64,000 bases of DNA from Babylonia areolata (taxonomy: Eukaryota > Mollusca > Gastropoda > Neogastropoda > Buccinidae). The stretch's first letter is position 1; every line of letters starts with the position of its first letter. The notes below the pieces were generated by a model, which did no database searches, was not told the origin of the DNA, and saw nothing but the letters and a program-made list of their open reading frames with translations. The DNA is taken from assembly GCF_041734735.1 (NCBI RefSeq), contig NC_134878.1, positions 36,465,729-36,529,728 of the forward strand. The letters are read 5' to 3'. The translations under genes were made by a program, and so were the position numbers. Of this stretch, positions 1 through 10,900 are shown piece after piece.

Positions 1-545
1 TTATTTTTATTCCCATTGTGCTGTTATTATTATGATTATGATGAAGATGATGATAATGGTGATGAAGCTGATGATGATTACTTTCTTTTTTAAAATTTTT
101 ATTTATTCTTGTTGTCGTTGTTGTTGTTGTTATATTCTTCTTCTTATTATTATTATCATCATCATAATCATCATCATCATCATCATCATTATTATTATTA
201 TTATTATTAATATTATTATTATTATTTAAGATTTATATAATAATAATAATAATATTATTATTATAATATTATATATAATATTATATATTATTTTATAAAT
301 AATATTATAAAAAATTAATAAGAACATTATAATAGTAATTATATTATTATAGTAATAGTATTATAGATAATAGTATTATATCATGATGATCATGATGTTG
401 ATCATGATCATTATTATTATTGTCATTATTATTATTACATAATCATAATCACATTAATTATTGTTATGAAGATGATTATGATCATAATCATGATGATTTT
501 TTCTTAATATATAACCATAATCATAATCGTAATTTTAAAAAGTTG

Positions 546-580
<35 letters not shown>

Positions 581-627
581 ATTATCATTATTATAATCAT
601 TGTATAATTATTATTATTATTGTTATC
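1..627. repeat. AT-rich trinucleotide microsatellite tract
   Basis: The stretch is almost entirely A and T with runs of ATT, ATC/GAT and mixed AT words. The cleanest runs are a GAT/GTT/ATC/ATT series at about 30-230 and a TTA run at about 546-577. Between them (230-540) the sequence is degenerate AT-rich DNA with scattered 'tgatcatgatc' type palindromic words. A 65-codon open frame at 32-229 only translates the microsatellite into poly-Ile and Met/Lys runs and is not a gene. The tract stops abruptly at about 627, where the purine-rich array begins. No promoter or gene is visible. Confidence 0.95.
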
Positions 628-1249
628 GTGGAAAGGGAAATGTAGAGTAGGTCAAAAGGAAGAACTGTAGAAAGGGTGGAAAGGAAGGAGTGTAGATGGG
701 ATGGATAGGAAGGATAGTGGATACGATGGAAAGGAACCAGTGTACAGGGGGTGGAAACGGAAGTGTAGGGTTGTTGGCAGGAAGGAGTTTAGAGTGAGTA
801 GAAAGGAAGGACTGTAGAGAGGGTGGAAAGGAAAGTGTAGAGGGTGTTGGCAGGAAGGTGTGTAGAGGCAGTAGAAAGGAAGAAGTGTAGAGGGTGAGGA
901 AAGGGAAGTGTAGAGGAGTTCAAAAGAAGGTCTGTGGAAGAGGTGGAAAGGAAGGAATGTAGATGGGGAGGAAAGGAAGGATAGTGGAGATGGTAGAAAG
1001 GAACCAGTGCAGAGGGGGTGGAAAGGGAAATGTAGAGGGTGTTGGAAGGAAGGAGTGTAGAGGAGTACAAAGGAAGGAGTGTAGAGGAGGTGGAACGAGA
1101 GTTGTAGAGGGGTAGAAAGGAAGGACTATTGGGGGTGTAGAAAGGAAGGAGAGTAGAGGGGGTGGAAAGGGAAGTGTAGAGGGTGTTGGCAGGAAGGAGT
1201 GTAGAGGGAGTAGAAAGGAAGAAGTGTAGGGTGAGGAAAGGGAAGTAGA

Positions 1250-2210
1250 GAGGAGTTCAAAAGGAAGGACTGTAGAAGGTGTTGAAAGGAAGGTGTTTAG
1301 ATGGGGTGGAAAGTAAGGATAGTGGAGAGGGTAGAAAGGAAGCAGTATAGATGGTGTAGAAAGGGAATAGTAGAGGGTGTTCGCAGGAAGGAGTGAAGAG
1401 GGAGTACAAAGGAAGGAGTGTAGAGGGGGTGGAAAGGGAAGTGTAGAGAGTGTTGCCATGAAGGAGTGTAGAGGGAGCAGAAACGAAGGGGTGTAGATGT
1501 GGTGGAAAGGGAAATGTAGAGGAGGTCAAAAGGAAGAACTGTAGAAAGGGTGGAAAGGAAGGAGTGTAGATGAGGTGGAAAGGAAGGATAGTGGAGAGGA
1601 TAGAAAGGAATCAGTGTAGAGGGTGTGGAAAGGAATGTGTAGAGGTTGTTGGCAGGAAGCAGTGTAGAGGGAGTACAAAGAAAGAAGTGTAGAGGGTGAG
1701 GAAAGGGAAGTGTAGAGGAGTTCAAAAGGAATTACTGTAGAGGGGGTGGAAAGGAAGGAATGTAGATGGGGGGAAAGGAACGATAGTGGAGAGGGTAGAA
1801 AGGACGCAGTGTAGAGTGGGTAGAAAGGGAATTGTAGAGGGTGTTGGCATGAAGGAGCGTAGAGGGAGTAGAAGGAAGGAGTGTAGAGGTGGTGGAAAGG
1901 GAGTTGTAGAGGGGGTAGAAAAGAAGCAGTGTAGAAGGGATGGAAAGGGAAGTGTAGAGGGTGTTGGCAGGAGGAAGTTTAGAAGGAGTAGAAAGGAAGG
2001 ACTGTAGAGGAGGTGGAAAGGGAGTTGTAGAGGGGTAGAAAGGAAGCTCTGTTGAGCGTGTAGAAAGAAAGGAGTGTAGAGGGGGTGGAAAGGGAAGTTT
2101 TGAGGGTGTTGGCAGGAAGGAGTGTTGAGGGAGTACAAAGGAATGTGTGTAGAGGTGGTGGAAAGGGTAGTGTAGAGGATTTCAAAAGGAAGGACCGTAG
2201 AAAGGGTGGA
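1250..2210 (+). repeat. GA-array duplicated block A, copy 1
   Basis: The order of unit variants here matches the block at about 3580-4612. Shared rare words include the 'ttcaaaaggaattactgtag' junction at 1721 (partner at 4123) and the 'gtgtagatgagg' unit at 1564 (partner at 3894). The offset is 2330 bp on the left and 2402 bp on the right. The 72-bp change reflects about three units present near 3960-4032 in copy 2 and absent near 1630 in this copy. The same unit order continues beyond 2210 at lower identity. Confidence 0.8.
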
Positions 2211-3579
2211 AAGGAAGGAGTGTAGATGGGGAGGAAAGGAAGGACAGTGGAGAGGGTAGAAAGGAACCAGTGTAGAGGGGGTGGAAAGGGAAGTGCAGGG
2301 ATGCTGGCAGGAATGAGTGTAGAGGGAGTAGAAAGGAAGGAGTGTAGAGGAGGTGGAAAGAGAGTTGTAGAGGGGGTAGAAAGGAAGGACTATTGAGTGG
2401 GTATAAAGGAAGGAGTGTAGAGGGGGTGGAAAGGGAAGTGTAGAGCGTGTTGGCAGGAAGGAGTGTAGAGTGAGTAGAAAGGAAGAAGTGTAGATGGTGA
2501 GGAAAAGGAAGTATAGAGGAGTTAACAAGGAAGGACTGTAGAAGGTGTTGAAAGGAAGGAGTTAGATCGGGTGGAAAGCAAGGATAGTGGAGAGGGTATA
2601 AAGGAAGCAGTACAGAGGGAGTAGAAAGGGAATTGTAGAGGGTGTTCGTGGGAAGGAGTGAAGAGGGAGTACAAAGGAAGGAGTGTAGAGGGCATGGAAA
2701 GAGGGTGTTGGCATGGAGTGTAGAGGGAGTGGAAAGGAAGGAGTGAAGAGGTGGTGGAAAGGGAAATGTGGAGGAGGTCAAAAAGGAAGAACTGTAGAAA
2801 GGGTGGAAAGGAAGGAGGGTATATATGGGGTGGAAAGGAAGGATAGTGGAGAGGATAGAAAGGAACCAGTGTAGAGGGGTTGGAAACAGAAGTGTAGGGA
2901 TTTTGGCCGGAAGGAGTGTAGAGGGAGTAGAAAGGAATGAGTGTAGAGGGGGTGGAAAGGAAAGTGTAGAGGATGTTGGCAGGAAGGAGTGTAGAGGGAG
3001 TAGAAAGGAAGAAGTGCAGAGGGTGAGGAAAGGGAAGTGTAGAGGAATTCAAAAGGAAGGACTGTAGAAGGGGTGGAAAGGAAGAAATGTAGATCGGGGG
3101 GAAAGGAAGGATAGTGGAGAGGGTAGAAAGGAAGCAGTGTAGAGTGGGTAGAAAGGGAAGGGTAGAGGGTGTTGGCAGCAAAGAGTGAAGAGGGAGTAGA
3201 AAGGAAGGAGTGTAGAGGTGGTGGAAAGGGAAGTGTGGAGGAGGTGAAAAGGAAGGACTGTAGAAAGGGTGGAAAGGAAGGAGTGTAGATGGAGAGGAAA
3301 GGAAGGATAGTGGAGAGGGTAGAAAGGAACCAGTGTAGAGGCGATGGAAAGGGAAGTGTAGTGGGTGTTGGCAGGAAGGAGTGTAGAGGGAGTAGAAAGG
3401 AAGGAGTGTAGAGGAGGTGGAAAGAGAGTTGTAGAGGGGGTAGAAAGGAAAGACTATTGAGCGGATAGAAAGGAAGGAGTGTAGAGGGGGTGGAAAGTGA
3501 AGTGTAGAGGGTGTCGGCAGGAAGGAGTGTAGAGGGATTAGAAAGGAAGAAGTGTAGAGGGTGAGGAAAGGGAAGTATA

Positions 3580-4612
3580 GAGGAGTTCAAAAGGGAGGAC
3601 TGTAGAAGGTGTTGAAAGGAAGTAGTTTAGATGGGGTGGAAAGTAAGGATAGTGGAGAGGGTAGAAAGACAGCAGTATAGAGGGGGTAGAAAGGAAATTG
3701 TAGAGAATGTTCGCCGGAAGGAGTGAAGAGTGAGTACAAAGGAAGGAGTGTAGAGGGGGTGGAAAGGGAAGTGTAGAGGGTGTTGGCAGGAATGAGCGTA
3801 GAGGGAGCAGAAAGGAAGGGGTGTAGATGTGGTGGAAAGGGAAATGTAGAGGAGGTCAAAAGGAAGAACTGTAGAAAGGGTGGAAAGGAAGGAGTGTAGA
3901 TGAGGTGGAAAGGAAGGATAGTGGAGAGGATAGAAAGGAATCAGTGTAGAGGGTGTGGAAACGGAAGTGTAGGGATGTTGGTAGGAATGAGTGTAGAGGG
4001 AGTAGAAAGGAGGGAGTGTAGAGGTGGTGGAAAGGAATGTGTAGAGGTTGTTGGCAGGAAGGAGTGTAGAGGGTGTACAAAGGAAGAAGTGTAGAGGGTG
4101 AGGAAAGGGAAGTGTAGAGGAGTTCAAAAGGAATTACTGTAGAGGGGGTGGAAAGGAAGGAATGTAGATGGGGGGAAAGGAAGGATAGTGGCGAGGGTAG
4201 AAAGGAAGCAGTATAGAGGGGGTAGATATGGAATTGGAGAGGGTGTTGGCATCAAGGAGCGTAGAGGGAGTAGAAGGAAGGAGTGTAGAGGTGGTGAAAA
4301 GGGAGTTGTAGAGGGGGTAGAAAAGAAGCAGTGTAGAGGAGATGGAAAGGGAAGTGTAGAGGGTGTTGGCAGGAGGAAGTTTAGAAGGAGTAGAAAGGAA
4401 GGACTCTAGAGGAGGTGGAAAGGGAGTTGTAGAGGGGTAGAAAGGAAGCTCTGTTGAGCGTGTAGAAAGAAAGGAGTGTAGAGGGGGTGGAAAGGGAAGT
4501 TTTGAGGGTGTTGGCAGGAAGGAGTGTTGAGGGAGTACAAAGGAATGTGTGTAGAGGTGGTGGAAAGGGAAGTGTAGAGGATTTGAAAAGGAAGGACCGT
4601 AGAAAGGGTGGA
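3580..4612 (+). repeat. GA-array duplicated block A, copy 2
   Basis: This is the partner of the 1250-2210 block, in direct orientation and 2330-2402 bp downstream. It contains about 72 bp (roughly three minisatellite units, near 3960-4032) that copy 1 lacks, so the two copies differ by whole units as well as by point changes. This is the pattern expected from unequal exchange in a minisatellite. Confidence 0.8.
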
Positions 4613-5973
4613 AAGGAAGGAGTGTAGATGGGGAGGAAAGGAAGGATAGTGGAGAGAGTAGAAAGAACATAGTGAAGAGGGGGTGGAAAGGAAAGTGTAG
4701 AGGGTGTGGGCAGGAAGGAGTGTAGTGGGAGTAGAAAGGAAGGAGTGTAGAGGATGTGGAAAGACAGTTGTAGAGGGGGTAGAAAGGAAGGACTATGGAG
4801 CGGGTAGAAAGGACGGAGTGTAGAGTTGGTGGAAAGGAAGTGTAGAGGGTGTTCACAGGAAGGAGTGTAGAGGGACTAGAAAGGAAGAAGTGTAGAGGGT
4901 GAGGAATGGGAAGTATAGAGGAGTTCAAAAGGAAGGACTGTAGAACGTGTTGAAAGGAAGGAGTTTAGATAGGGTGGAAAGTAAGGATAGTGGAGAGGGT
5001 AGAAAGGAAGCAGTATAGATGGGTTAGAAAGGTAATTGTAGAGGGTGTTCGTGGGAAGGAGTGAAGAGGGAGTACAAAGGAAGGAGTGTAGAGGGGGTGG
5101 AAAGGGAAGTGTAGTGGGTGTTGGCAGGAAGGAGTGCAGAGGGTGTAGAAAGGAAGGAGTGTAGAGGTGGTGGAAAGGGAAATATAGAGGATGTCAAAAT
5201 GAAGAACTGTAGAAAGGGTGGAAAGGAATGAGTGTTGATGGGATGGATAGGAATGATAGTGGATACGATGGAAAGGAATCAGTGTAGAGGCGGTGGAAAC
5301 GGAAGTGTAGGGATGTTGGCAGGAAGGAGTGTAGAGTCAGTAGAAAGGAAGGAGTGTAGAGGGTGTGGAAAGGAAAGTGTAGAGGGTGTTGGCAGGAAGG
5401 ATTGTAGAGGGAGTAGAAAGGAGGAAGTGTAGAGGGTGAGGAAAGGGAAGTGTAGAGGAGTTCAAAAGGAAGGACTGTAGAAGGGGTGGAAAGGAAGGAA
5501 TGTAGATGGGGAGGAAAGGAAGGATACTAGAGATGGTAGAAAGGAACCAATGCAGAGGGGGAAGTTTAAAGGGTGTTGGCAGAAAGAAATGTAGAGGGAG
5601 TAGAAAGGAAGGAGTGTAGAGGTGGTGGAAAGGGAAGTGTAGAGGAGTTCAAAAGGAAGGACAGTAGAAGGGGTGGAAAGGAAGGAATGTAGATGGGGAG
5701 GAAAGGAAGGATACTAGAGATGGTAGAAAGGAACCAATGCAGAGGGGGAAGTTTAAAGGGTGTTGGCAGAAAGAAATGTAGAGGGAGTAGAAAGGAAGGA
5801 GTGTAGAGGTGGTGGAAAGGGAAGTGTAGAGGAGTTCAAAAGGAACGACTGTGAAAGGGGTGGAAAGGAAGGAGTGTAGATGGAGTGGAAAGGAAGGATT
5901 GTGGAGTGTGTAGAAGTGAAGTAGTATAGAGGGGGTAGATAGGGAATTGTAGTGTTGGCATGAAGGAGTGTAG
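4600..5973 (+). repeat. GA-array duplicated block B, copy 1
   Basis: About 1.37 kb is repeated almost exactly at 6558-7931, offset 1958 bp. Diagnostic rare words are 'agaacatagtgaagag' near 4664, the 'atgggatggataggaatgat' region near 5237, and 'gaaccaatgcagag' at 5544; each has a partner 1958 bp downstream. The copies part at about 5973 and 7931, where the unit following 'gtgtagag' differs. The close match suggests a much more recent event than block A. Confidence 0.85.
5461..5834 (+). repeat. 187-bp tandem duplication within the GA array
   Basis: Two head-to-tail copies of about 187 bp (5461-5647 and 5648-5834) each carry the rare words 'gatactagagatgg', 'gaaccaatgcagag' and 'aagtttaaagggtg'. 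The word 'gaaccaatgcag' sits at 5544 and 5731. The same tandem pair recurs at about 7419-7792 (7502 and 7689) inside block B copy 2, so the 187-bp duplication came before the 1.96-kb one. A single further copy lies near 6183. Confidence 0.8.
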
Positions 5974-6557
5974 AGTCAGTAGAAAGGAAGGAGTGTAGAG
6001 GGTGTGGAAAGGAAAGTGTAGAGGGTGTTGGCAGGAAGGATTGTAGAGGGAGTAGAAAGGAGGAAGTGTAGAGGGTGAGGAAAGGGAAGTGTAGAGGAGT
6101 TCAAAAGGAAGGACTGTAGAAGGGGTGGAAAGGAAGGAATGTAGATGGGGAGGAAAGGAAGGATACTAGAGATGGTAGAAAGGAACCAATGCAGAGGGGG
6201 GAGTTTAAAGGGTGTTGGCAGAAAGAAATGTAGAGGGAGTAGAAAGGAAGGAGTGTAGAGGTGGTGGAAAGGGAAGTGTAGAGGAGTTCAAAAGGAACGA
6301 CTGTGAAAGGGGTGGAAAGGAAGGAGTGTAGATGGAGTGGATAGTGGAGTGTGTAGAAGTGAAGTAGTATAGAGGGGGTAGAAAGGGAATTGTAGTGTTG
6401 GCATGAAGGAGTGTAGAGGGAGTAGAAAGGAAGGAGTGTAGAGGTGGTGGAAAGGAATTTGAGAGGGGTAGAAAGGAAGCTCTGTTGTGTGTGTAGAAAG
6501 GAAGGAGTGTAGAGGTGGTGGAAAGGGAAGTGTAGAGGAATTCAAAAGGAAGCCGTG

Positions 6558-7931
6558 TAGAAAGGGTGGAAAGGAAGGAGTGTAGATGGGGAGGAAAGGA
6601 AGGATAGTGGAGAGAGTAGAAAGAACATAGTGAAGAGGGGGTGGAAAGGAAAGTGTAGAGGGTGTGGGCAGGAAGGAGTGTAGTGGGAGTAGAAAGGAAG
6701 GAGTGTAGAGGAGGTGGAAAGACAGTTGTAGAGGGGGTAGAAAGGAAGGACTATGGAGCGGGTAGAAAGGACGGAGTGTAGAGTTGGTGGAAAGGAAGTG
6801 TAGAGGGTGTTCACAGGAAGGAGTGTAGAGGGACTAGAAAGGAAGAAGTGTAGAGGGTGAGGAATGGGAAGTATAGAGGAGTTCAAAAGGAAGGACTGTA
6901 GAACGTGTTGAAAGGAAGGAGTTTAGATAGGGTGGAAAGTAAGGATAGTGGAGAGGGTAGAAAGGAAGCAGTATAGACGGGTTAGAAAGGTAATTGTAGA
7001 GGGTGTTCGTGGGAAGGAGTGAAGAGGGAGTACAAAGGAAGGAGTGTAGAGGGGGTGGAAAGGGAAGTGTAGTGGGTGTTGGCAGGAAGGAGTGTAGAGG
7101 GAGTAGAAAGGAAGGAGTGTAGAGGTGGTGGAAAGGGAAATATAGAGGATGTCAAAATGAAGAACTGTAGAAAGGTTGGAAAGGAATGAGTGTTGATGGG
7201 ATGGATAGGAATGATAGTGGATACGATGGAAAGGAATCAGTGTAGAGGCGGTGGAAACGAAAGTGTAGGGATGTTGGCAGGAAGGAGTGTAGAGTCAGTA
7301 GAAAGGAAGGAGTGTAGAGGGTGTGGAAAGGAAAGTGTAGAGGGTGTTGGCAGGAAGGATTGTAGAGGGAGTAGAAAGGAGGAAGTGTAGAGGGTGAGGA
7401 AAGGGAAGTGTAGAGGAGTTCAAAAGGAAGGACTGTAGAAGGGGTGGAAAGGAAGGAATGTAGATGGGGAGGAAAGGAAGGATACTAGAGATGGTAGAAA
7501 GGAACCAATGCAGAGGGGGAAGTTTAAAGGGTGTTGGCAGAAAGAAATGTAGAGGGAGTAGAAAAGAAGGAGTGTAGAGGTGGTGGAAAGGGAAGTGTAG
7601 AGGAGTTCAAAAGGAAGGACAGTAGAAGGGGTGGAAAGGAAGGAATGTAGATGGGGAGGAAAGGAAGGAAACTAGAGATGGTAGAAAGGAACCAATGCAG
7701 AGGGGGAAGTTTAAAGGGTGTTGGCAGAAAGAAATGTAGAGGGAGTAGAAAGGAAGGAGTTTTGAGGTGGTGGAAAGGGAAGTGTAGAGGAGTTCAAAAG
7801 GAACGACTGTGAAAGGGGTGGAAAGGAAGGAGTGTAGATGGAGTGGAAAGGAAGGATTGTGGAGTGTGTAGAAGTGAAGTAGTATAGAGGGGGAAGATAG
7901 GGAATTGTAGTGTTGGCATGAAGGAGTGTAG
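6558..7931 (+). repeat. GA-array duplicated block B, copy 2
   Basis: This is the near-identical direct copy of 4600-5973 at an offset of 1958 bp. Its first part is repeated again from about 8070 at an offset of 1515 bp: the 'agaacatagtgaagag' word recurs near 8137, and the similarity continues to about 8590. Block B is therefore a partial three-copy series with unequal spacing. Confidence 0.85.
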
Positions 7932-10900
7932 AGGGAGTAGAAAGGAAGGAGTGTAGAGGTGGTGGAAAGGAATTGGAGAGGGGTAGAAAGGAAGCTCTGT
8001 TGTGTGTGTAGAAAGGAAGGAGTGTAGAGGTGGTGGAAAGGGAAGTGTAGAGGAATTCAAAAGGAAGCCGTGTAGAAAGGGTGGAAAGGAAGGAGTGTAG
8101 ATGGGGAGGAAAGGAAGGATAGTGGAGAGAGTAGAAAGAACATAGTGAAGAGGGGGTGGAAAGGAAAGTGTAGAGGGTGTGGGCAGGAAGGAGTGTAGAG
8201 GGAGTAGAAAGGAAGGAGTGTAGAGGAGGTGGAAAGACAGTTGTAGAGGGGGTAGAAAGGAAGGACTATGGAGCGGGTAGAAAGGACGGAGTGTAGAGTT
8301 GGTGGAAAGGAAGTGTAGAGGATGTTCACAGGAAGGAGTGTAGAGGGACTAGAAAGGAAGAAGTGTAGAGGGTGAGGAATGGGAAGTATAGAGGAGTTCA
8401 AAAGGAAGGACTGTAGAACGTGTTGAAAGGAAGGAGTTTAGATAGGGTGGAAAGTAAGGATAGTGGAGAGGGTAGAAAGGAAGCAGTATAGAGGGGGTAG
8501 AAAGGTAATTGTAGAGGGTGTTCGTGGGAAGGAGTGGAGAGGGAGTACAAAGGAAGGAGTGTAGAGGGGGTGGAAAGGGAAGTGTAGAGGGTGTTGGCAT
8601 GAAGGAGTGTAGAGGGAGTAGGAAGGAAGGAGCGTAAAGAGGAAGAACTGTAGAATGGGTGGAAAGGAAGGAGTGTAGATGGGGTAGAAAGGAAGGATAG
8701 TGGAGAGGACAGAAAGGAACCAGTGTAGAGGGGGTGGAAACGGAAGTGTACGGATCTTGGCAGGAAGGTGTGTAGAGGGAGTAGAAAGGAAGGAGTGTAG
8801 AGGGGGTGGAAAGGAAAGTGTAGAGGTTGTAGGCAGCAAGGAATGTGCAGGGAGTAGAAAGGAAGAAGTGTAGAGGGTTTGGAAAGGGAAGTGTAGAGGA
8901 GTTCAAAAGGAAGGACTGTAGAAGGTGTGGAAAGGAAGGAAAGTAGATGGGGGGGGGGGAGGATAGTAGAGAGGGTAGAAAGGAAGCAGTATAGAGGGGG
9001 TGGAAAGGGAAGTGTAGAGGGTGTTGGCAGGAAGGAGTGTAGAGGGAGTAGAAAGGAAGAAGTGTAGAGCGTGAGGAAAGGGAAGTGTAGAAGAGTTCAA
9101 AAGGAAGGACTGTAGAAGGGGCGGAAAGGAAGGAATGTAGATGGAGAGGAAAGGAAGGATAGTGGATAGGGTAGAAATGAAGCAGTGTAGAGGGGGTAGA
9201 AAGGGAATTGTAGATGGTGTTGGCAGGAAGGAGCGAAGAGGGGGTACGAAGGAAGCAGTGTACAGGGGGTGGAAAGGGAAGTGTAGAGGATGTTGGCAGG
9301 AAGGAGTGTAGAGGGAGAAGAAAGGAAGAAGTGTAGAGGGTGAGGAAAGGGAAGTATAGAGGAGTTCAAAAGGAAGGACTGTAGAAGGTGTTGAAAGGAA
9401 GGAGTTTAGATGGGGTGTAAAGTAAGGATAGTGGAGAGGGTAGAACGGAAGCAGTAGAGAGGGGGTAGAAAGGGAATTATAGAGGGTGTTCACAGGAAGG
9501 ATTGAAGAGGGAGTACAAAGGAAGGAGTGTAGAGGGGTGGAAAGGGGAGTGTAGAGGGTGTTGGCATGAAGGAGTGTAGAGGGAGTAGAAAGGAATGGGT
9601 GTAGAGGTGGTGGAAAGGGACATGTAGAGGATGTCCAAAGGAAGAACTGTAGAAAGGGTGGAAAGGAAGGATAGTGGAGAGGATAGAAAGGAACCAGTGT
9701 AGAGAGGGTAGAAACGGAAGTATAGGGATGTTGGTAGGAAGTAGTGTAGAGGGAGTGGAAAGGACGGAGTGTAGAGGGGGTGGAATGGTAAGTGTAGAGG
9801 TTGTTGGCAGGAAGGAGTGTAGTGGGAGTAGAAAGGAAGAAGTGTAGAGGGTGTTGAAAGGGAAGTGTAGAGGAGTTCAAAAGGAAGGACTGTAGAAGGG
9901 GTGGAAAGGAAGGAATGTAGATGGGAGGAAAGGAAGGATAGTGGAGAGGGTAGAAAGGAAGCAGTATAGAGGGGGTAGAAAGGGAATTGTACAGGTTGTT
10001 GGCAAGAAGGAGCGTAGAGGGAGTAGAAAGGAAGGAGTGTAGAGGTGGTGGAAAGGAATTGGAGAGGGGTAGAAAGGAAGCTCTGTTGTGCGTGTAGAAA
10101 GAAAGGAGTGTAGAGGTGGTGGAAAGGGAAGTTTAGAGGGTTTTGGCAGGATGGAGTGTTGAGGGGGTAGAAAGGATGGAGTGTAGAGGTGGTGGAAAGG
10201 GAAGTGTAGAGGAGTTGAAAAGGATTGACTGTAAAAGGGGTGGAAAGGAAGGAGTGTAGATGGGGTGGAAAGTAGGGATAGTGGAGAGGGTAAAAACGAA
10301 GCAGTATAGAGGGGGTAGAAAGGGAATTGTAGACGTTGTTGGAATGAAGGAGTGTAGAGGGAGTAGAAAGGAAGTAGTGTAGAGGTGGTGGAAAGGGAGT
10401 TGTAGAGGGAAAGAAAGGAAGCTCTGTTCAGCGGGTAGCAAGGAAGGAGTGTAGAGGGGGTGGAAAGGGAAGTGTAGAGGGTGTTGGCAGGAAGGCGTGT
10501 AGAAGGAGTAGAAAGGAAGAAGTGTAGAGGAGGTGGAAAGGGAGTTGTAGAGGGAGAGAAAGGAAGCTCTGTTCAGCGGGTAGAACGATAGGAGTGTAGA
10601 GGGGGTGGATAGGGAAGTTTAGAGAATGTTGCCAGGAAGGAGTGTAGAGGGAGTAAAAAGGAAGGAGTGTAGAAGTGGTCGAAAGGGAAGTATAGAGGAG
10701 TTCAAAAGGAAGGACTGTAGAAGGTGTTGAAAGGAAGGTGTTTAGATGGGGTGGAAAGTAAGGATAGTGGAGAGGGTAGAAAGGAAGCAGTATAGAGGGG
10801 GTAGAACGGGAATTGTAGAGGGTGTTCAAAGGAAGGAGTGAAGAGGGAGTACAAAGGAAGGAGTGTAGAGGGGGTGGAAAGGGAAGTGTAGAGGGTGTTG

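Noticed and set aside
32-229. Open frame with poly-isoleucine
   Set aside because: Direct translation of the ATT/ATC microsatellite.
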